Assembly: GCF_004402595.1 (NCBI RefSeq)
Contig: NZ_SOFY01000051.1
Location: 30,381 to 81,452, forward strand
Origin: Cryobacterium shii
GTDB taxonomy: Bacteria > Actinomycetota > Actinomycetes > Actinomycetales > Microbacteriaceae
Direction of reading: 5' to 3'
Length of the DNA stretch: 51,072 nucleotides
Part shown: piece after piece, positions 1-9,785 of the stretch
How the letters are laid out: every line of letters begins with the position of its first letter
Numbering within the stretch: the stretch's first letter is position 1
Made by a program: the position numbers and the translations under genes
Notes under the pieces: model-generated
Database searches by the model: none
What the model saw: only the letters and a program-made list of their open reading frames with translations
What the model was told of the DNA's origin: nothing

Positions 1-841
<841 letters not shown>

Positions 842-898
842 GGTCGCGGCCACGGCGGCAAGCTGAACGGCAGGCAACGGCCGGGTTACGAGACCGGG

Positions 899-1657
899 TC
901 AAGCGCGCGCGTCGGCCCAGTCCCGGCCCAGCCGCAGGTGGCACAACTCGGGACCCACGAACGGGCGCAGCTCGATCTGGTCCGGGTCGCGGCCCAGATC
1001 GCGGGCAACGCCGCGCACCAGGCCCAGGTGAACGGAACAGATGACCTCGGTGTTCCGCCGCGCGTCGTCCCGGAACGGGCAGGCGTGCAGCGCGATGACC
1101 GGGGCGGCGGGAGCAGTGGCGGCGGGAGTGGGAGCGGCAGCGTCGGGAGCGGCAGCGTCGGGAGCGGCAGCGTCGGGACCCGACGCCGCGGCATCCGTCG
1201 CCTCGTCGGGGTCGAAGCCGAGCCGGTCGAGGATGCGCAGCAGCGGCCGGACGCCCTCGTCGGCGGTCCCCCGCAGCTCGTCGGCGTAGGCCGAGGACCA
1301 GCGTTCACCGGCGCGGGTCGCCCGGGCGCGCCCGCGGTCGTCATCCTCGGCGAGTGCACCGGCGAGCACCCGGCTCATGTCGTGCTGGGCGCCGTCTTCG
1401 CGCGTGGCCGGTCCGGCCGTGAAGAGGATGCGAGGCCGCCCCCTGGTGCCCGCGCGGTCGACGGCACGGCGGATCAGGCCGGCGTTCTCGAGCTGGTCGA
1501 GGTGGAACCGGGCCGTCGTCACGTGCAGCCCGACGCGCCCCGCGACCGCGGCCGCGTCGAGGGGAGAGGCTGAGTCCATCAGGAGGTCGAGCACCTGACG
1601 GCGGGCGTCGGACGCGAGGGCGGCGTGTCGGTCCCCGTTCCCTTCCTCAGTGTTCAT
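899..1657 (-). CDS. SufR-like winged-helix regulator with a C-terminal Cys cluster
   Basis: Predicted DNA-binding, redox- or iron-sulfur-sensing regulator of 252 residues. Residues about 10-75 form an ArsR/DeoR-type winged helix (ALASDARRQVLDLL, then TTARFHLDQLENAGLI and a RGRPRILF wing). The C-terminal half keeps HACPF, ICSVHLGL and ELCHL, the spaced Cys/His pattern that holds the Fe-S cluster in SufR-type regulators. Between the halves is an Ala/Pro/Asp-rich linker containing three exact DAAAP copies. No suf genes are nearby; the nearest downstream gene on the strand is the aldo/keto reductase and the divergent one is hrpA. A small inverted repeat GATG-N4-CATC (1663-1674) lies just upstream of the start and could be an autoregulatory site. 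Family firm, cluster binding inferred, target unknown. Confidence 0.82.
   Translation of the reverse strand: MNTEEGNGDRHAALASDARRQVLDLLMDSASPLDAAAVAGRVGLHVTTARFHLDQLENAGLIRRAVDRAGTRGRPRILFTAGPATREDGAQHDMSRVLAGALAEDDDRGRARATRAGERWSSAYADELRGTADEGVRPLLRILDRLGFDPDEATDAAASGPDAAAPDAAAPDAAAPTPAATAPAAPVIALHACPFRDDARRNTEVICSVHLGLVRGVARDLGRDPDQIELRPFVGPELCHLRLGRDWADARA
1130..1174. repeat. 15-bp coding minisatellite, three exact units
   Basis: Unit GGGAGCGGCAGCGTC three times in tandem inside the regulator gene. Read on the minus strand it encodes DAAAP in the interdomain linker. Identical units suggest recent slippage. Confidence 0.9.
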
Positions 1658-1783
1658 TCTTTGATGCTAACATCGTGCGGTTTAAGCGCCACCCCGAGTC
1701 AAGACAGAGGCAAGACAGAGACGCGACGGAGGCGAGACGAAGGCGCGACAGACCTCAGGCGGAGGTCATACGATGGAAGGCTC

Positions 1784-4700
1784 ATGATCCCCGTCACTAT
1801 CACCTTCCCGCCCGAGCTTCCGGTCAGCCAACGACGGGACGACATCGCGCGCGCCATCCGCGACAACCAGGTGGTCATCGTCGCCGGCGCGACGGGCTCC
1901 GGCAAGACCACCCAGCTGCCGAAGATCTGCCTGGAGCTGGGCCGGGAGAACATCGGGCACACCCAGCCGCGCCGCCTCGCCGCGCGCACGATCGCCGAGC
2001 GCATCGCCGAGGAGCTCGGTCAGGAGGTCGGCCAGACAATCGGTTACCAGGTGCGATTCACCGACCAGGTCGGCCCCGACACCCGGATCAAGCTGATGAC
2101 CGACGGCATCCTGTTGAACGAGATGCACCGCGACCGGATGCTGCGCAAGTACGACACGATCATCATCGACGAGGCGCACGAGCGCAGCCTCAACATCGAC
2201 TTCCTGCTCGGCTACCTGCGGCAGCTGCTGCCGCAGCGCCCCGACCTCAAGCTGATCATCACCTCGGCCACGATCGACCCGCAGAGCTTCGCGGAGCATT
2301 TCGCGGCGCCCGACGGCACGCCGGCCCCGATCATCGAGGTCTCCGGTCGCACCTTCCCGGTCGAACTCCGGTACCGCCCGCTCGTCGCCGAGGTCATGGA
2401 CACGGACGACGACGAGACGACGGATGCCGCGCCCGGCGTCGACCGCGACTACATCGAGGGCATCTCGGCCGCGCTCGACGAGCTCGAGCGGGAGTCCAAC
2501 GGGGACGTGCTCGTCTTCCTCAGCGGTGAGACCGAGATCCGTGACGCGGCGGACGCCCTGCAGGGCAAGTACGCCTCCTCGGGGCGCACCAGCCCCACCG
2601 AAATCCTGCCGCTCTACGGCCGGCTCTCCTCCGCCGACCAGCACCGGGTCTTCCAGCCGTCGACCGTGGCCGGAGTGCGGCGCCGGATCGTTCTCGCCAC
2701 CAACGTGGCCGAGACCAGCCTGACCGTGCCCGGCATCCGTTACGTCATCGACGCCGGCACCGCCCGGATCAGCCGGTACAGCGTGCGCTCCAAGGTGCAG
2801 CGGCTGCCGATCGAGGCGATCTCGCAGGCGTCCGCGAACCAGCGGTCCGGCCGAAGCGGGCGCACCAGCGACGGCATCGCCATCCGGCTCTACTCCGAAG
2901 AGGACTTCGGCCGCCGGCCCGAATACACCGAGCCGGAGATCCTGCGCACGAACCTGGCCGCGGTCATCCTGCAGATGATCTCCCTCGGCCTCGGCGACAT
3001 CGCCGCCTTCCCCTTCCTCACCCCGCCCGATTCCCGCGGCATCAAGGACGGCCTCGACCTGCTCGCCGAGCTCGGCGCCGTCGCGCCCGGCGCCGCGGGT
3101 CACGGCGCCGGCGGCAAGACCGAGAGCAAGCCCGGCATCTCCAAACTGACCCGGATCGGCCAGCAGCTCGCGAAACTCCCCATCGACCCGCGGTTCGGCC
3201 GGATGGTGATCGAGTCCAAGACTCAGGCCGTAAGCCGTGAGGTGATGGCGATCGTTTCCGGGCTCACCATTCAGGACCCGCGCGAGCGCCCGCTCGAGCG
3301 CCGCGCGCAGGCAGACCAGCAGCATGCCCGGTTCGCGGACCCCACCAGCGATTTCCTGAGCCTGCTGAACCTCTGGAACTACCTCGAGGCACAGCAGAAG
3401 GAGCTCGGCTCCAGCGCGTTCCGCCGCTTGTGCAAAAACGAGTTCCTCAACTATCTGCGCGTGCGCGAGTGGCAGGACGTCTACAAGCAGCTCCGCCAGA
3501 TGGCCAAGCCCCTCGGCCTCCACATCGGCGACCCGACCGTGAACCCGGACGGCATCCACCGCGCCCTGCTGGCCGGCCTGCTCTCCCACATCGGGCTCAA
3601 GGACACCGCGAAGAAGGACTACATCGGCGCACGCCAGCAACGGTTCGTGATCTTCCCCGGCTCGGCGCTGGCGAAGAAGCAGCCGAACGCCGTGATGAGC
3701 GCCGAACTGGTCGAGACCAGCCGTCTGTTCGCCCGGATGAACGCCGTCGTCGACCCCGCCTGGGCCGAACCCCTGGCCGGGGAACTGTGCAAGCGCAGCT
3801 ACTCCGAACCGCACTGGGAGAAGAAGCAGGGCGCCGTCGTCGCCTACGAGCGGGTCACCCTCTACGGGGTGCCGATCGTGCCCCGCCGCCGGATCCAGTT
3901 CTCCCGCGTCGACCCGGCCTACGCGCGGGACCTGTTCATCCGGCACGCCCTCGTCGAGGGCGAGTGGGACCTCGACCGGATCGACCAGAGGGTCACGGCC
4001 TTCGACCGCGCCAACACGAGCCTGCGCAAGGAGCTCGCCGAGCTCGAGGAACGCACCCGTCGCCGCGACATCCTCTTCGATGACGAGGCCGTCTTCGAGT
4101 TCTACCAGAAACGTATTCCGGCCGACGTATGCTCCACGCGCACCTTCGAGACCTGGTGGCGGCAGGCACGGATGCAGACGCCCGACCTGCTCACGATGAC
4201 CGCAGACGCCCTCGTCCCCGAGGACGCCCCCGAGATCGATGAGGCCGTGTTCCCGCCGATCTGGCGGCAGGGCGACCAGAAGTTCAAGCTGAGTTACCGG
4301 TTCGAACCGGGCGAGGAAGACGACGGCGTGGCCGTGCAGATCCCCCTGTCCCTGCTCGCGCGGCTCTCCCCCGCCGGGTTCGACTGGCAGGTGCCCGGCC
4401 TCCGCGCCGACCTGGTCACGGCCCTGATCAAGTCACTGCCGAAGAGCATCCGGCGCAACGTGGTACCCGCCGCCGACTGGGCCAGGCGGCTGCTGAACGA
4501 GCTGCCCCCCGCGCCGGGCGAGGTCGGCACCGGCGCGGTCGGCGGCTCGATGTTCGACCCGGTCGACACCCCCTTCGCCGAGACCCTGGCCGCGCTGATC
4601 CAGAAGCTCACCTACGTGCCGGTGAGCGTGCACGACTTCGAACTGACCCGGGTGCCGGCCCACCTCCGCATGACGTTCCGGGTGGTCGACGAACGCGGGC

Positions 4701-5671
4701 GCGCGATCGCCTCCGGCAAGGACCTGGCCGACCTGCAGCGCCGGCTCGGCAATCAGGCCCGCGAGAGCGTCGCCGCGGCATCTGCTGCCACCCCCACCAA
4801 CGCGATCGAGCGCTCCGGGCTCACCACCTGGGAATTCCCCGAGCTGCCCCGATTCCTCGACACCCGGCAGGGCGACAACACCATCCGCGGCTACCCGACC
4901 CTGGTCGACGAGGGCACGTCGGTGGCCATCCGGATGATGAGCACCGAAGCCGAGCAGGCCCGCACTCTGCCGGGCGGGGTGCGCCGCCTGCTCCTGCTGG
5001 CCACGCCCTCCCCCGTCGCATACGTGCAGCAGCACCTGACCGGGGCCGAGAAACTCTCCCTCGCCACCAGCCCGTACCGCACCACCCAGGCCCTGTTCGA
5101 CGACTGCCTCGCGGCGAGCGTCGACGACGTGCTGTTCCGGGTGAAACCGGACGGCCAGGTGTTCATGCGCGCCGAGTTCGACACCATCCGCGACCGCGTA
5201 TCCGGCGTGGTGATGGACTCCATGTTCGATACCGTCGGCCTCGTCGCCCGCATCCTCGCCGCCGCCCGCGCCGCCGACAAGGCCCTGAAGGCGTCCACCA
5301 GCATGGCCCTGCTACCGGCCCTGACGGATGCCCGCGCGCAGCTCGCCGGGCTCGTCTACCCCGGTTTCGTCAGTGCCACCGGGCTCGTGCAGCTGCGGCA
5401 CCTGCCGCGCTATCTGGCCGGCATCACCGCCCGGATCGTGAAGCTGGGCGACAACCCCAGCCGCGACCGGGTCTGGATGAACGAGAGCCAGGCCGCCACG
5501 GCCCGGTTCGAAGACGCCGGCGGAAAGATCCCCCTGCAGGCGAGTGCCGCCGCCAACCTGGTGCGCGCGCGCTGGCTGATCGAGGAGCTGCGGATCAGCC
5601 TCTTCGCCCAGGAGCTCAAGGCCGCCGAACCCGTCTCGCTGCAGCGCATCCACAAGGCCCTGACCGGTTAG
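1784..5671 (+). CDS. hrpA: ATP-dependent RNA helicase HrpA (DEAH box)
   Basis: Superfamily 2 DEAH-box RNA helicase of about 1295 residues, the usual length for bacterial HrpA. Walker A GATGSGKT is at residues 35-42, DEAH at 129-132 and the SAT motif as ITSATID. Motif VI is QRSGRSGR. The HA2 and OB-fold regions follow, then the long C-terminal DUF3418 region typical of HrpA. It unwinds structured RNA in the cytoplasm; in other bacteria it acts on mRNA processing and on stalled ribosomes. The reading frame is open further upstream, but the ATG at 1784 (MIPVTITFPP) is the first residue that fits the family and the upstream part is Arg-rich noise. It is divergent from the SufR-like regulator and followed after 29 bp by an aldo/keto reductase. 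Confidence 0.97.
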   Translation: MIPVTITFPPELPVSQRRDDIARAIRDNQVVIVAGATGSGKTTQLPKICLELGRENIGHTQPRRLAARTIAERIAEELGQEVGQTIGYQVRFTDQVGPDTRIKLMTDGILLNEMHRDRMLRKYDTIIIDEAHERSLNIDFLLGYLRQLLPQRPDLKLIITSATIDPQSFAEHFAAPDGTPAPIIEVSGRTFPVELRYRPLVAEVMDTDDDETTDAAPGVDRDYIEGISAALDELERESNGDVLVFLSGETEIRDAADALQGKYASSGRTSPTEILPLYGRLSSADQHRVFQPSTVAGVRRRIVLATNVAETSLTVPGIRYVIDAGTARISRYSVRSKVQRLPIEAISQASANQRSGRSGRTSDGIAIRLYSEEDFGRRPEYTEPEILRTNLAAVILQMISLGLGDIAAFPFLTPPDSRGIKDGLDLLAELGAVAPGAAGHGAGGKTESKPGISKLTRIGQQLAKLPIDPRFGRMVIESKTQAVSREVMAIVSGLTIQDPRERPLERRAQADQQHARFADPTSDFLSLLNLWNYLEAQQKELGSSAFRRLCKNEFLNYLRVREWQDVYKQLRQMAKPLGLHIGDPTVNPDGIHRALLAGLLSHIGLKDTAKKDYIGARQQRFVIFPGSALAKKQPNAVMSAELVETSRLFARMNAVVDPAWAEPLAGELCKRSYSEPHWEKKQGAVVAYERVTLYGVPIVPRRRIQFSRVDPAYARDLFIRHALVEGEWDLDRIDQRVTAFDRANTSLRKELAELEERTRRRDILFDDEAVFEFYQKRIPADVCSTRTFETWWRQARMQTPDLLTMTADALVPEDAPEIDEAVFPPIWRQGDQKFKLSYRFEPGEEDDGVAVQIPLSLLARLSPAGFDWQVPGLRADLVTALIKSLPKSIRRNVVPAADWARRLLNELPPAPGEVGTGAVGGSMFDPVDTPFAETLAALIQKLTYVPVSVHDFELTRVPAHLRMTFRVVDERGRAIASGKDLADLQRRLGNQARESVAAASAATPTNAIERSGLTTWEFPELPRFLDTRQGDNTIRGYPTLVDEGTSVAIRMMSTEAEQARTLPGGVRRLLLLATPSPVAYVQQHLTGAEKLSLATSPYRTTQALFDDCLAASVDDVLFRVKPDGQVFMRAEFDTIRDRVSGVVMDSMFDTVGLVARILAAARAADKALKASTSMALLPALTDARAQLAGLVYPGFVSATGLVQLRHLPRYLAGITARIVKLGDNPSRDRVWMNESQAATARFEDAGGKIPLQASAAANLVRARWLIEELRISLFAQELKAAEPVSLQRIHKALTG

Positions 5672-5688
5672 AACCGCGCGCAGCCACC

Positions 5689-5694
5689 TAGGCT
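5689..5694 (+). promoter_or_regulatory. -10 hexamer of aldo/keto reductase gene
   Basis: TAGGCT, 6 nt before the ATG at 5701. It suggests a leaderless transcript independent of hrpA read-through. Confidence 0.5.
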
Positions 5695-5700
5695 GAAAGC

Positions 5701-6711
5701 ATGGAATTCCGCTACCTCGGCTCTTCGGGCCTGAAAATCTCCGAAATCACCTACGGCAACTGGCTCACCCACGGTTCCCAGGTCGAAAACGACGTCGCCA
5801 CGCAGTGCGTGCACACCGCGCTCGACGAGGGCATCACCAGCTTCGACACGGCCGACGCCTACGCCAACACCCAGGCGGAGTCCGTGCTCGGCGACGCCCT
5901 CAAGGGCCAGCGCCGCGAGAGCATCGAGATCTTCACCAAGGTCTACTGGCCCACCGGGCCGCGCGGCCACAACGACGTCGGGCTCTCCCGCAAGCACATC
6001 ATGGAGTCCGTCAACGGGTCGCTCCGCCGCCTGCAGACCGACTACGTCGACCTGTACCAGGCTCACCGCTACGACACCGAGACCCCGCTGGAAGAGACGA
6101 TGCAGGCCTTCGCCGACATCGTGAGGCAGGGCAAGGCGCTCTACATCGGTGTGAGCGAGTGGACGGCCGCGCAGCTGCGCGCCGGCCACACCCTCTCCAA
6201 GGAGCTTGGCTTCAGCCTCATCTCCAGCCAGCCGCAGTACTCCATGCTCTGGCGCGTGATCGAGGACGAGGTTGTGCCGACCTCCCGCAAACTCGGGATC
6301 GGCCAGATCGTCTGGTCCCCCGTCGCCCAGGGCGTGCTCACCGGCAAGTACAAGCCCGGTCAGGCCCCGCCAGCCGGCTCGCGCGCGACCGACCTCAAGG
6401 GCGGCGCGGACATGATCAGCCGATTCATGAACGACGACGTGCTCACCCGGGTGCAGAAGCTCAAGCCGATCGCGGACGACCTGAATCTGTCGATGGCGCA
6501 GCTGGCCGTCGCCTGGGTGCTGCAGAACGACAATGTCTCGGCCGCCCTGGTCGGCGCCTCGCGGCCCGAGCAGGTGCGTGAGAACGTCAAGGCAGCGGGC
6601 GTGACGATCCCGGCCGAGAGCATGCGTCAGATCGACAAGGTGCTCGGCAAAGTCGTGGAGCACGACGCCGCGATGACCTCGGCCACCGCGCCGCAGAGCC
6701 GCCCGGCGTAA
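5701..6711 (+). CDS. Aldo/keto reductase, Kv-beta/YghZ-like
   Basis: NADPH-dependent oxidoreductase of 336 residues with the larger AKR fold related to potassium-channel beta subunits. Visible signatures are MEFRYLGSSGLKIS at the N terminus, FDTADAYANTQAE (catalytic Asp/Tyr), IFTKVYW (Lys), LYQAHRYD (His), and the NADPH site VGASRPEQVREN near the C terminus. It ends with a short Ala/Pro tail. The ATG at 5701 is supported by the -10 box 6 nt upstream and by the canonical N terminus. It follows hrpA by 29 bp but probably has its own promoter. Physiological substrate unknown; related enzymes detoxify methylglyoxal and other aldehydes. Confidence 0.94.
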   Translation: MEFRYLGSSGLKISEITYGNWLTHGSQVENDVATQCVHTALDEGITSFDTADAYANTQAESVLGDALKGQRRESIEIFTKVYWPTGPRGHNDVGLSRKHIMESVNGSLRRLQTDYVDLYQAHRYDTETPLEETMQAFADIVRQGKALYIGVSEWTAAQLRAGHTLSKELGFSLISSQPQYSMLWRVIEDEVVPTSRKLGIGQIVWSPVAQGVLTGKYKPGQAPPAGSRATDLKGGADMISRFMNDDVLTRVQKLKPIADDLNLSMAQLAVAWVLQNDNVSAALVGASRPEQVRENVKAAGVTIPAESMRQIDKVLGKVVEHDAAMTSATAPQSRPA

Positions 6712-6758
6712 TCCCCGGGCCGCTCAGCCCCACGGCGCGGCCCGCCGGCCCCACGAAA

Positions 6759-6816
6759 ATCGCCGTTCGCGCCGAGAGTTCCCGCACCAGCGGGCATTCT
6801 CGGCGCGAACGGCGAT
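6759..6816. repeat. Intergenic palindrome IR-C (19-bp perfect arms, nested hairpin)
   Basis: Arms 6759-6777 and 6798-6816 are perfect complements. The 20-nt loop contains a second hairpin, CCCGC-ACCA-GCGGG (6781-6794). It sits between two convergent genes and lacks a T tract on either strand. It could terminate or block read-through from both sides, or be a mobile palindromic repeat. Confidence 0.85.
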
Positions 6817-6832
6817 CGTGAGTCGCGAGGGG

Positions 6833-7651
6833 CTAAAGCACCTTCGACAGGAACGCCTGCGTGCGGCGGTGCTGCGGGTTCGTCAGGATCTCGTCCGGGT
6901 CGCCCGCTTCGACGACGACGCCGCCGTCCATGAAGACGAGCGAGTCGGCGACCTCCTTGGCGAAGCCCATCTCGTGGGTGACCACGATCATGGTCATCCC
7001 CGACTTGGCCAGACCCTTCATTACGTCGAGCACCTCGCCGACGAGTTCGGGGTCGAGTGCGCTGGTCGGCTCGTCGAAGAGCATCAACTTGGGCTCCATC
7101 GCGAGCGCACGGGCGATCGCCACGCGCTGCTGCTGGCCGCCGGACAGGTGCGCAGGGTAGTACTCGGCCCGTTCCGCCAGGCCGACCCGCGCCAGGAGGG
7201 CACGCGCCGTCTGCTCGACCTGCGCCTTCGGCAGGCCCTTCACCCGGATCGGGGCTTCCATCACGTTCTGCAACGCCGTCATGTGCGGGAACAGGTTGAA
7301 CCGCTGGAACACCATTCCGATGTCCCTGCGCTGCCTCGCCGCTTCCTTGGGCGCCATCTCATACAGCTTGCCGTTCGCCTCCCGGTAGCCGATCAGCTCG
7401 CCGTCGACGCTGAGCCGGCCGGCGGAGAGCACCTCCAGATGGTTGATGCAGCGCAGGAACGTGGACTTGCCGGAACCGCTGGGCCCGACCAGGCACATCA
7501 CCTCGCCGCGCTTGACCTCGAGGGAGATGCTCTTGAGCACCTCATTCGAGCCGAAGCTCTTCGAGACCTGCTCGGCGAGCACCATGGGTGGCGCCGTGGC
7601 AACGGATGCCGCGGCCGGCGTGTTCCGGGCGCTCGGGTTCATGTCGCTCAC
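6833..7651 (-). CDS. Polar amino acid ABC importer, ATP-binding subunit
   Basis: ATPase of an amino-acid importer, 272 residues, GlnQ/HisP type, acting at the cytoplasmic face of the membrane. Walker [10 protein letters not shown], the signature LSGGQQQR, Walker B LMLFDEP and the H-loop VVTHEM are intact. [14 protein letters not shown] is characteristic of the polar amino-acid subfamily. The GTG start at 7651 overlaps the permease stop in a GTGA arrangement and has GGAGG five to six bases upstream; an in-frame ATG at 7642 is the alternative. It is the last gene of a three-gene operon (binding protein, permease, ATPase) with the usual order. Substrate probably glutamine, glutamate or a similar amino acid, not readable from sequence. 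Confidence 0.96.
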   Translation of the reverse strand: MSDMNPSARNTPAAASVATAPPMVLAEQVSKSFGSNEVLKSISLEVKRGEVMCLVGPSGSGKSTFLRCINHLEVLSAGRLSVDGELIGYREANGKLYEMAPKEAARQRRDIGMVFQRFNLFPHMTALQNVMEAPIRVKGLPKAQVEQTARALLARVGLAERAEYYPAHLSGGQQQRVAIARALAMEPKLMLFDEPTSALDPELVGEVLDVMKGLAKSGMTMIVVTHEMGFAKEVADSLVFMDGGVVVEAGDPDEILTNPQHRRTQAFLSKVL

Positions 7652-8688
7652 GACTGACCTCCGGGGTTGGTGGGCGGCGTGGTCTTCGGTTTGATCGTCG
7701 GCGGCACGATCACGGTCGGCTGGCCGGAGCCGACGACCGGGACGACGCCGGTGACGACGCCCGTTCCGGTTCCGAGGTCCTTCTTGTCGTCCTGGCGGTC
7801 GCCGACCCCGCGGGCGAACCGCTTCTCGAGGAAGTACTGGCCGACCATCAGGATGGAGGTGAAGAACAGGTACCAGATCGACGCCACGATCAACAGCGGG
7901 ATCGGGTTGAACGTCTCCGCGGAGATGTCCCGCGACCGGGTGAACAGTTCGAAGCTGAACGGCACGGCCGTCACGAGCGACGTCGTCTTGAGCATCGAGA
8001 TCACCTCGTTGCCGGTGGGCGGGATGATCACCCGCATCGACTGCGGCAGGATCACCCGGGTCATGGTCTGCGACCAGCTCATTCCGAGCGCGGTCGCAGC
8101 CTCTTCCTGGCCCGGGTCGACCGCGAGCAGGCCTGCCCGCACGATCTCAGCCATGTAGGCCGCCTCGTTCAGGGCCAGGCCGATGATCGCAATCGTGAAT
8201 GTGCTCAGCGCCGCGTTGGTCGAGAACGAGACCCAGGGGTCCATGAACGGGATGCCGATGTCGATGGTGGAGTAGATCAGGGAGATCAGGCCCCAGATGG
8301 TCAGCTGCACGTAGACCGGGGTGCCGCGGAAGACCCAGAGGTAGAACCAGGCCAGGCTCTTGACCACCGGGTTGGGCGAGAGGCGCATCACGGCCAGGAT
8401 CACACCGAGGATGATCGCGATCACCATCGAGTAGACCGTGAGTTGCAGGGTAACGACGGCCGCCTGCGAAATGCGCCGGTCGAACAGGTACGTTCCGACC
8501 GCCGGCCAGTCGTAGGCGGGGCGGAACGCGGCGTCGACGAGCACGGAGACGAAGACCAGCACCAGCAGGATGGCGAAGACCATCCGCCACGGGTGGCGCA
8601 GCTTGATCGCCTTGATCGGAACCGAATGAGCCGGCTCGGTCGGCGGGAGGGTTGCCCCGCCGGTCGGCTTCGGGTTTGTGGTGCTCAT
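7648..8688 (-). CDS. Amino acid ABC transporter permease with long C-terminal tail
   Basis: Integral membrane subunit of 346 residues. The transmembrane region begins around residue 35. The EAA loop is readable ([19 protein letters not shown], then [13 protein letters not shown]), which docks the ATPase. [10 protein letters not shown] is typical of the HisM/GlnP family. A single gene suggests a homodimeric pore. The last about 55 residues (after FARGVGD) form a Gly/Thr/Pro-rich cytoplasmic tail not usual for the family. The start is 3 nt after the binding-protein stop; the stop overlaps the ATPase start by 4 nt, so the three genes are translationally coupled. Confidence 0.94.
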   Translation of the reverse strand: MSTTNPKPTGGATLPPTEPAHSVPIKAIKLRHPWRMVFAILLVLVFVSVLVDAAFRPAYDWPAVGTYLFDRRISQAAVVTLQLTVYSMVIAIILGVILAVMRLSPNPVVKSLAWFYLWVFRGTPVYVQLTIWGLISLIYSTIDIGIPFMDPWVSFSTNAALSTFTIAIIGLALNEAAYMAEIVRAGLLAVDPGQEEAATALGMSWSQTMTRVILPQSMRVIIPPTGNEVISMLKTTSLVTAVPFSFELFTRSRDISAETFNPIPLLIVASIWYLFFTSILMVGQYFLEKRFARGVGDRQDDKKDLGTGTGVVTGVVPVVGSGQPTVIVPPTIKPKTTPPTNPGGQS

Positions 8689-8691
8689 GAA

Positions 8692-9591
8692 TTATCCGTT
8701 CGCTGCCGCATTGATCGTGATGGTGTCGATCGCCCCGTCGGCCACGCCCCACTTGTCCAGAATCCCACTGTACGTGCCGTCATCCACCATGGACTGCAGC
8801 GCGGCCTGCACGGCCTGAGCCAACTTGGAGTCTTTGGCGACCACGATGCCGTAGGGCGCCACGTCGAAGGTCTCTCCGGCCTTCTGCAGCTTGCCCTTGG
8901 TCTGCTCGATGGCATACAGAGTGACGGGCGAGTCGGCGCTGAGGGCGTCGGCCTGGCCGAGAATGACCGCGTTGGTGGCGGCATCCTGGGTGTCGTACTT
9001 GAGCTTCTCGATCGGCGCCTTGCCGGCGGCGACGCAGGCGTCGCTCTTGGCGGGCACCTCGTCGGTGTCCTCGTATGTGGTGGCCTGCACGGCCACCTTC
9101 AGCCCGCAGGCGTTGTCGGGGTCGACATCCTTGCCCGTGGCCGAGGCCCACTGGATGCCGGCGGTGTAGTAGTTGACGAAGTCGACCTTCTTCTCGCGCT
9201 CGACGTTGTCGGTGAAGGAGGACACGCCGATGTCGGCCTTGCCGCCGGTGACGCTCGGGATGATGTTGTCGAACTTCGCGACCTGGAACTCCGTCTCCAG
9301 GCCGAGCTTCGCGGCGACGGCACTGGCGATCTCGATGCCCCAGCCGATCGGCTCGCCGGCCTCGTTCTTGAACTCGTTCGGCGCGTAGGTGGGGTCGGCG
9401 CCCACGACGAGCTTGCCCGTATCGGCGACGTTTGCCGGGACCAGCGCCGCCGCAGCGTCGTCGACCTTGACCTTGCCGGCTGTGGACCCGCCCGAGGATC
9501 CACCCGTGCTGGGTGTCGAATTATCGACGCAGCCGGTGAGCATGAGGGCCGTTACGGCGGCGAGGGCCGGGAGCAGGTATTTTGCGCGCAT
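8692..9591 (-). CDS. Amino acid ABC transporter substrate-binding lipoprotein
   Basis: Extracellular solute-binding protein family 3, 299 residues, anchored by lipid. From the ATG at 9591 the N terminus is a signal peptide with lipobox LTGC (Cys21), followed by a Ser/Gly/Thr-rich spacer. Core signatures include LVVGADPTYAPNEF, GWGIEIASAVAAKLG and DIGVSSFTDNVEREK. The frame is open 27 codons further upstream, but only the ATG at 9591 gives a signal peptide and it has GAAGAAGG at good spacing. First gene of the importer operon. An inverted repeat at 9665-9688 lies in its promoter region. Confidence 0.95.
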   Translation of the reverse strand: MRAKYLLPALAAVTALMLTGCVDNSTPSTGGSSGGSTAGKVKVDDAAAALVPANVADTGKLVVGADPTYAPNEFKNEAGEPIGWGIEIASAVAAKLGLETEFQVAKFDNIIPSVTGGKADIGVSSFTDNVEREKKVDFVNYYTAGIQWASATGKDVDPDNACGLKVAVQATTYEDTDEVPAKSDACVAAGKAPIEKLKYDTQDAATNAVILGQADALSADSPVTLYAIEQTKGKLQKAGETFDVAPYGIVVAKDSKLAQAVQAALQSMVDDGTYSGILDKWGVADGAIDTITINAAANG

Positions 9592-9664
9592 TGCGAAACC
9601 TTCTTCGTGGTTTGTCGGATGTTGCTGGTTCGTCTTTGAGCTCCGTGAACAGGATGCGACAGAT

Positions 9665-9688
9665 GTGAGCATATAACAGGTCGCTCAC
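9665..9688. promoter_or_regulatory. Candidate operator upstream of the ABC importer operon
   Basis: Inverted repeat GTGAGC-N12-GCTCAC, with TATATG on the minus strand inside it, which could be the -10 region of the operon. A bound repressor would cover the promoter. No regulator gene is adjacent. Confidence 0.4.
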
Positions 9689-9785
9689 GCGGATTCCGTG
9701 CGTAGATAACGTTTTGAGCCAGCCTTACCGAGCGTGGAAGACTCCCTGCGTCCCAGTATGGCAATCCGCGTGTTTCCGGCGGAAT

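Noticed and set aside
1766..3946. A 726-codon open frame on the minus strand opposite hrpA
   Set aside because: Mirror frame of a G+C-rich gene; composition is Val/Glu/Arg/Gly noise without motifs, and hrpA motifs occupy the other strand.
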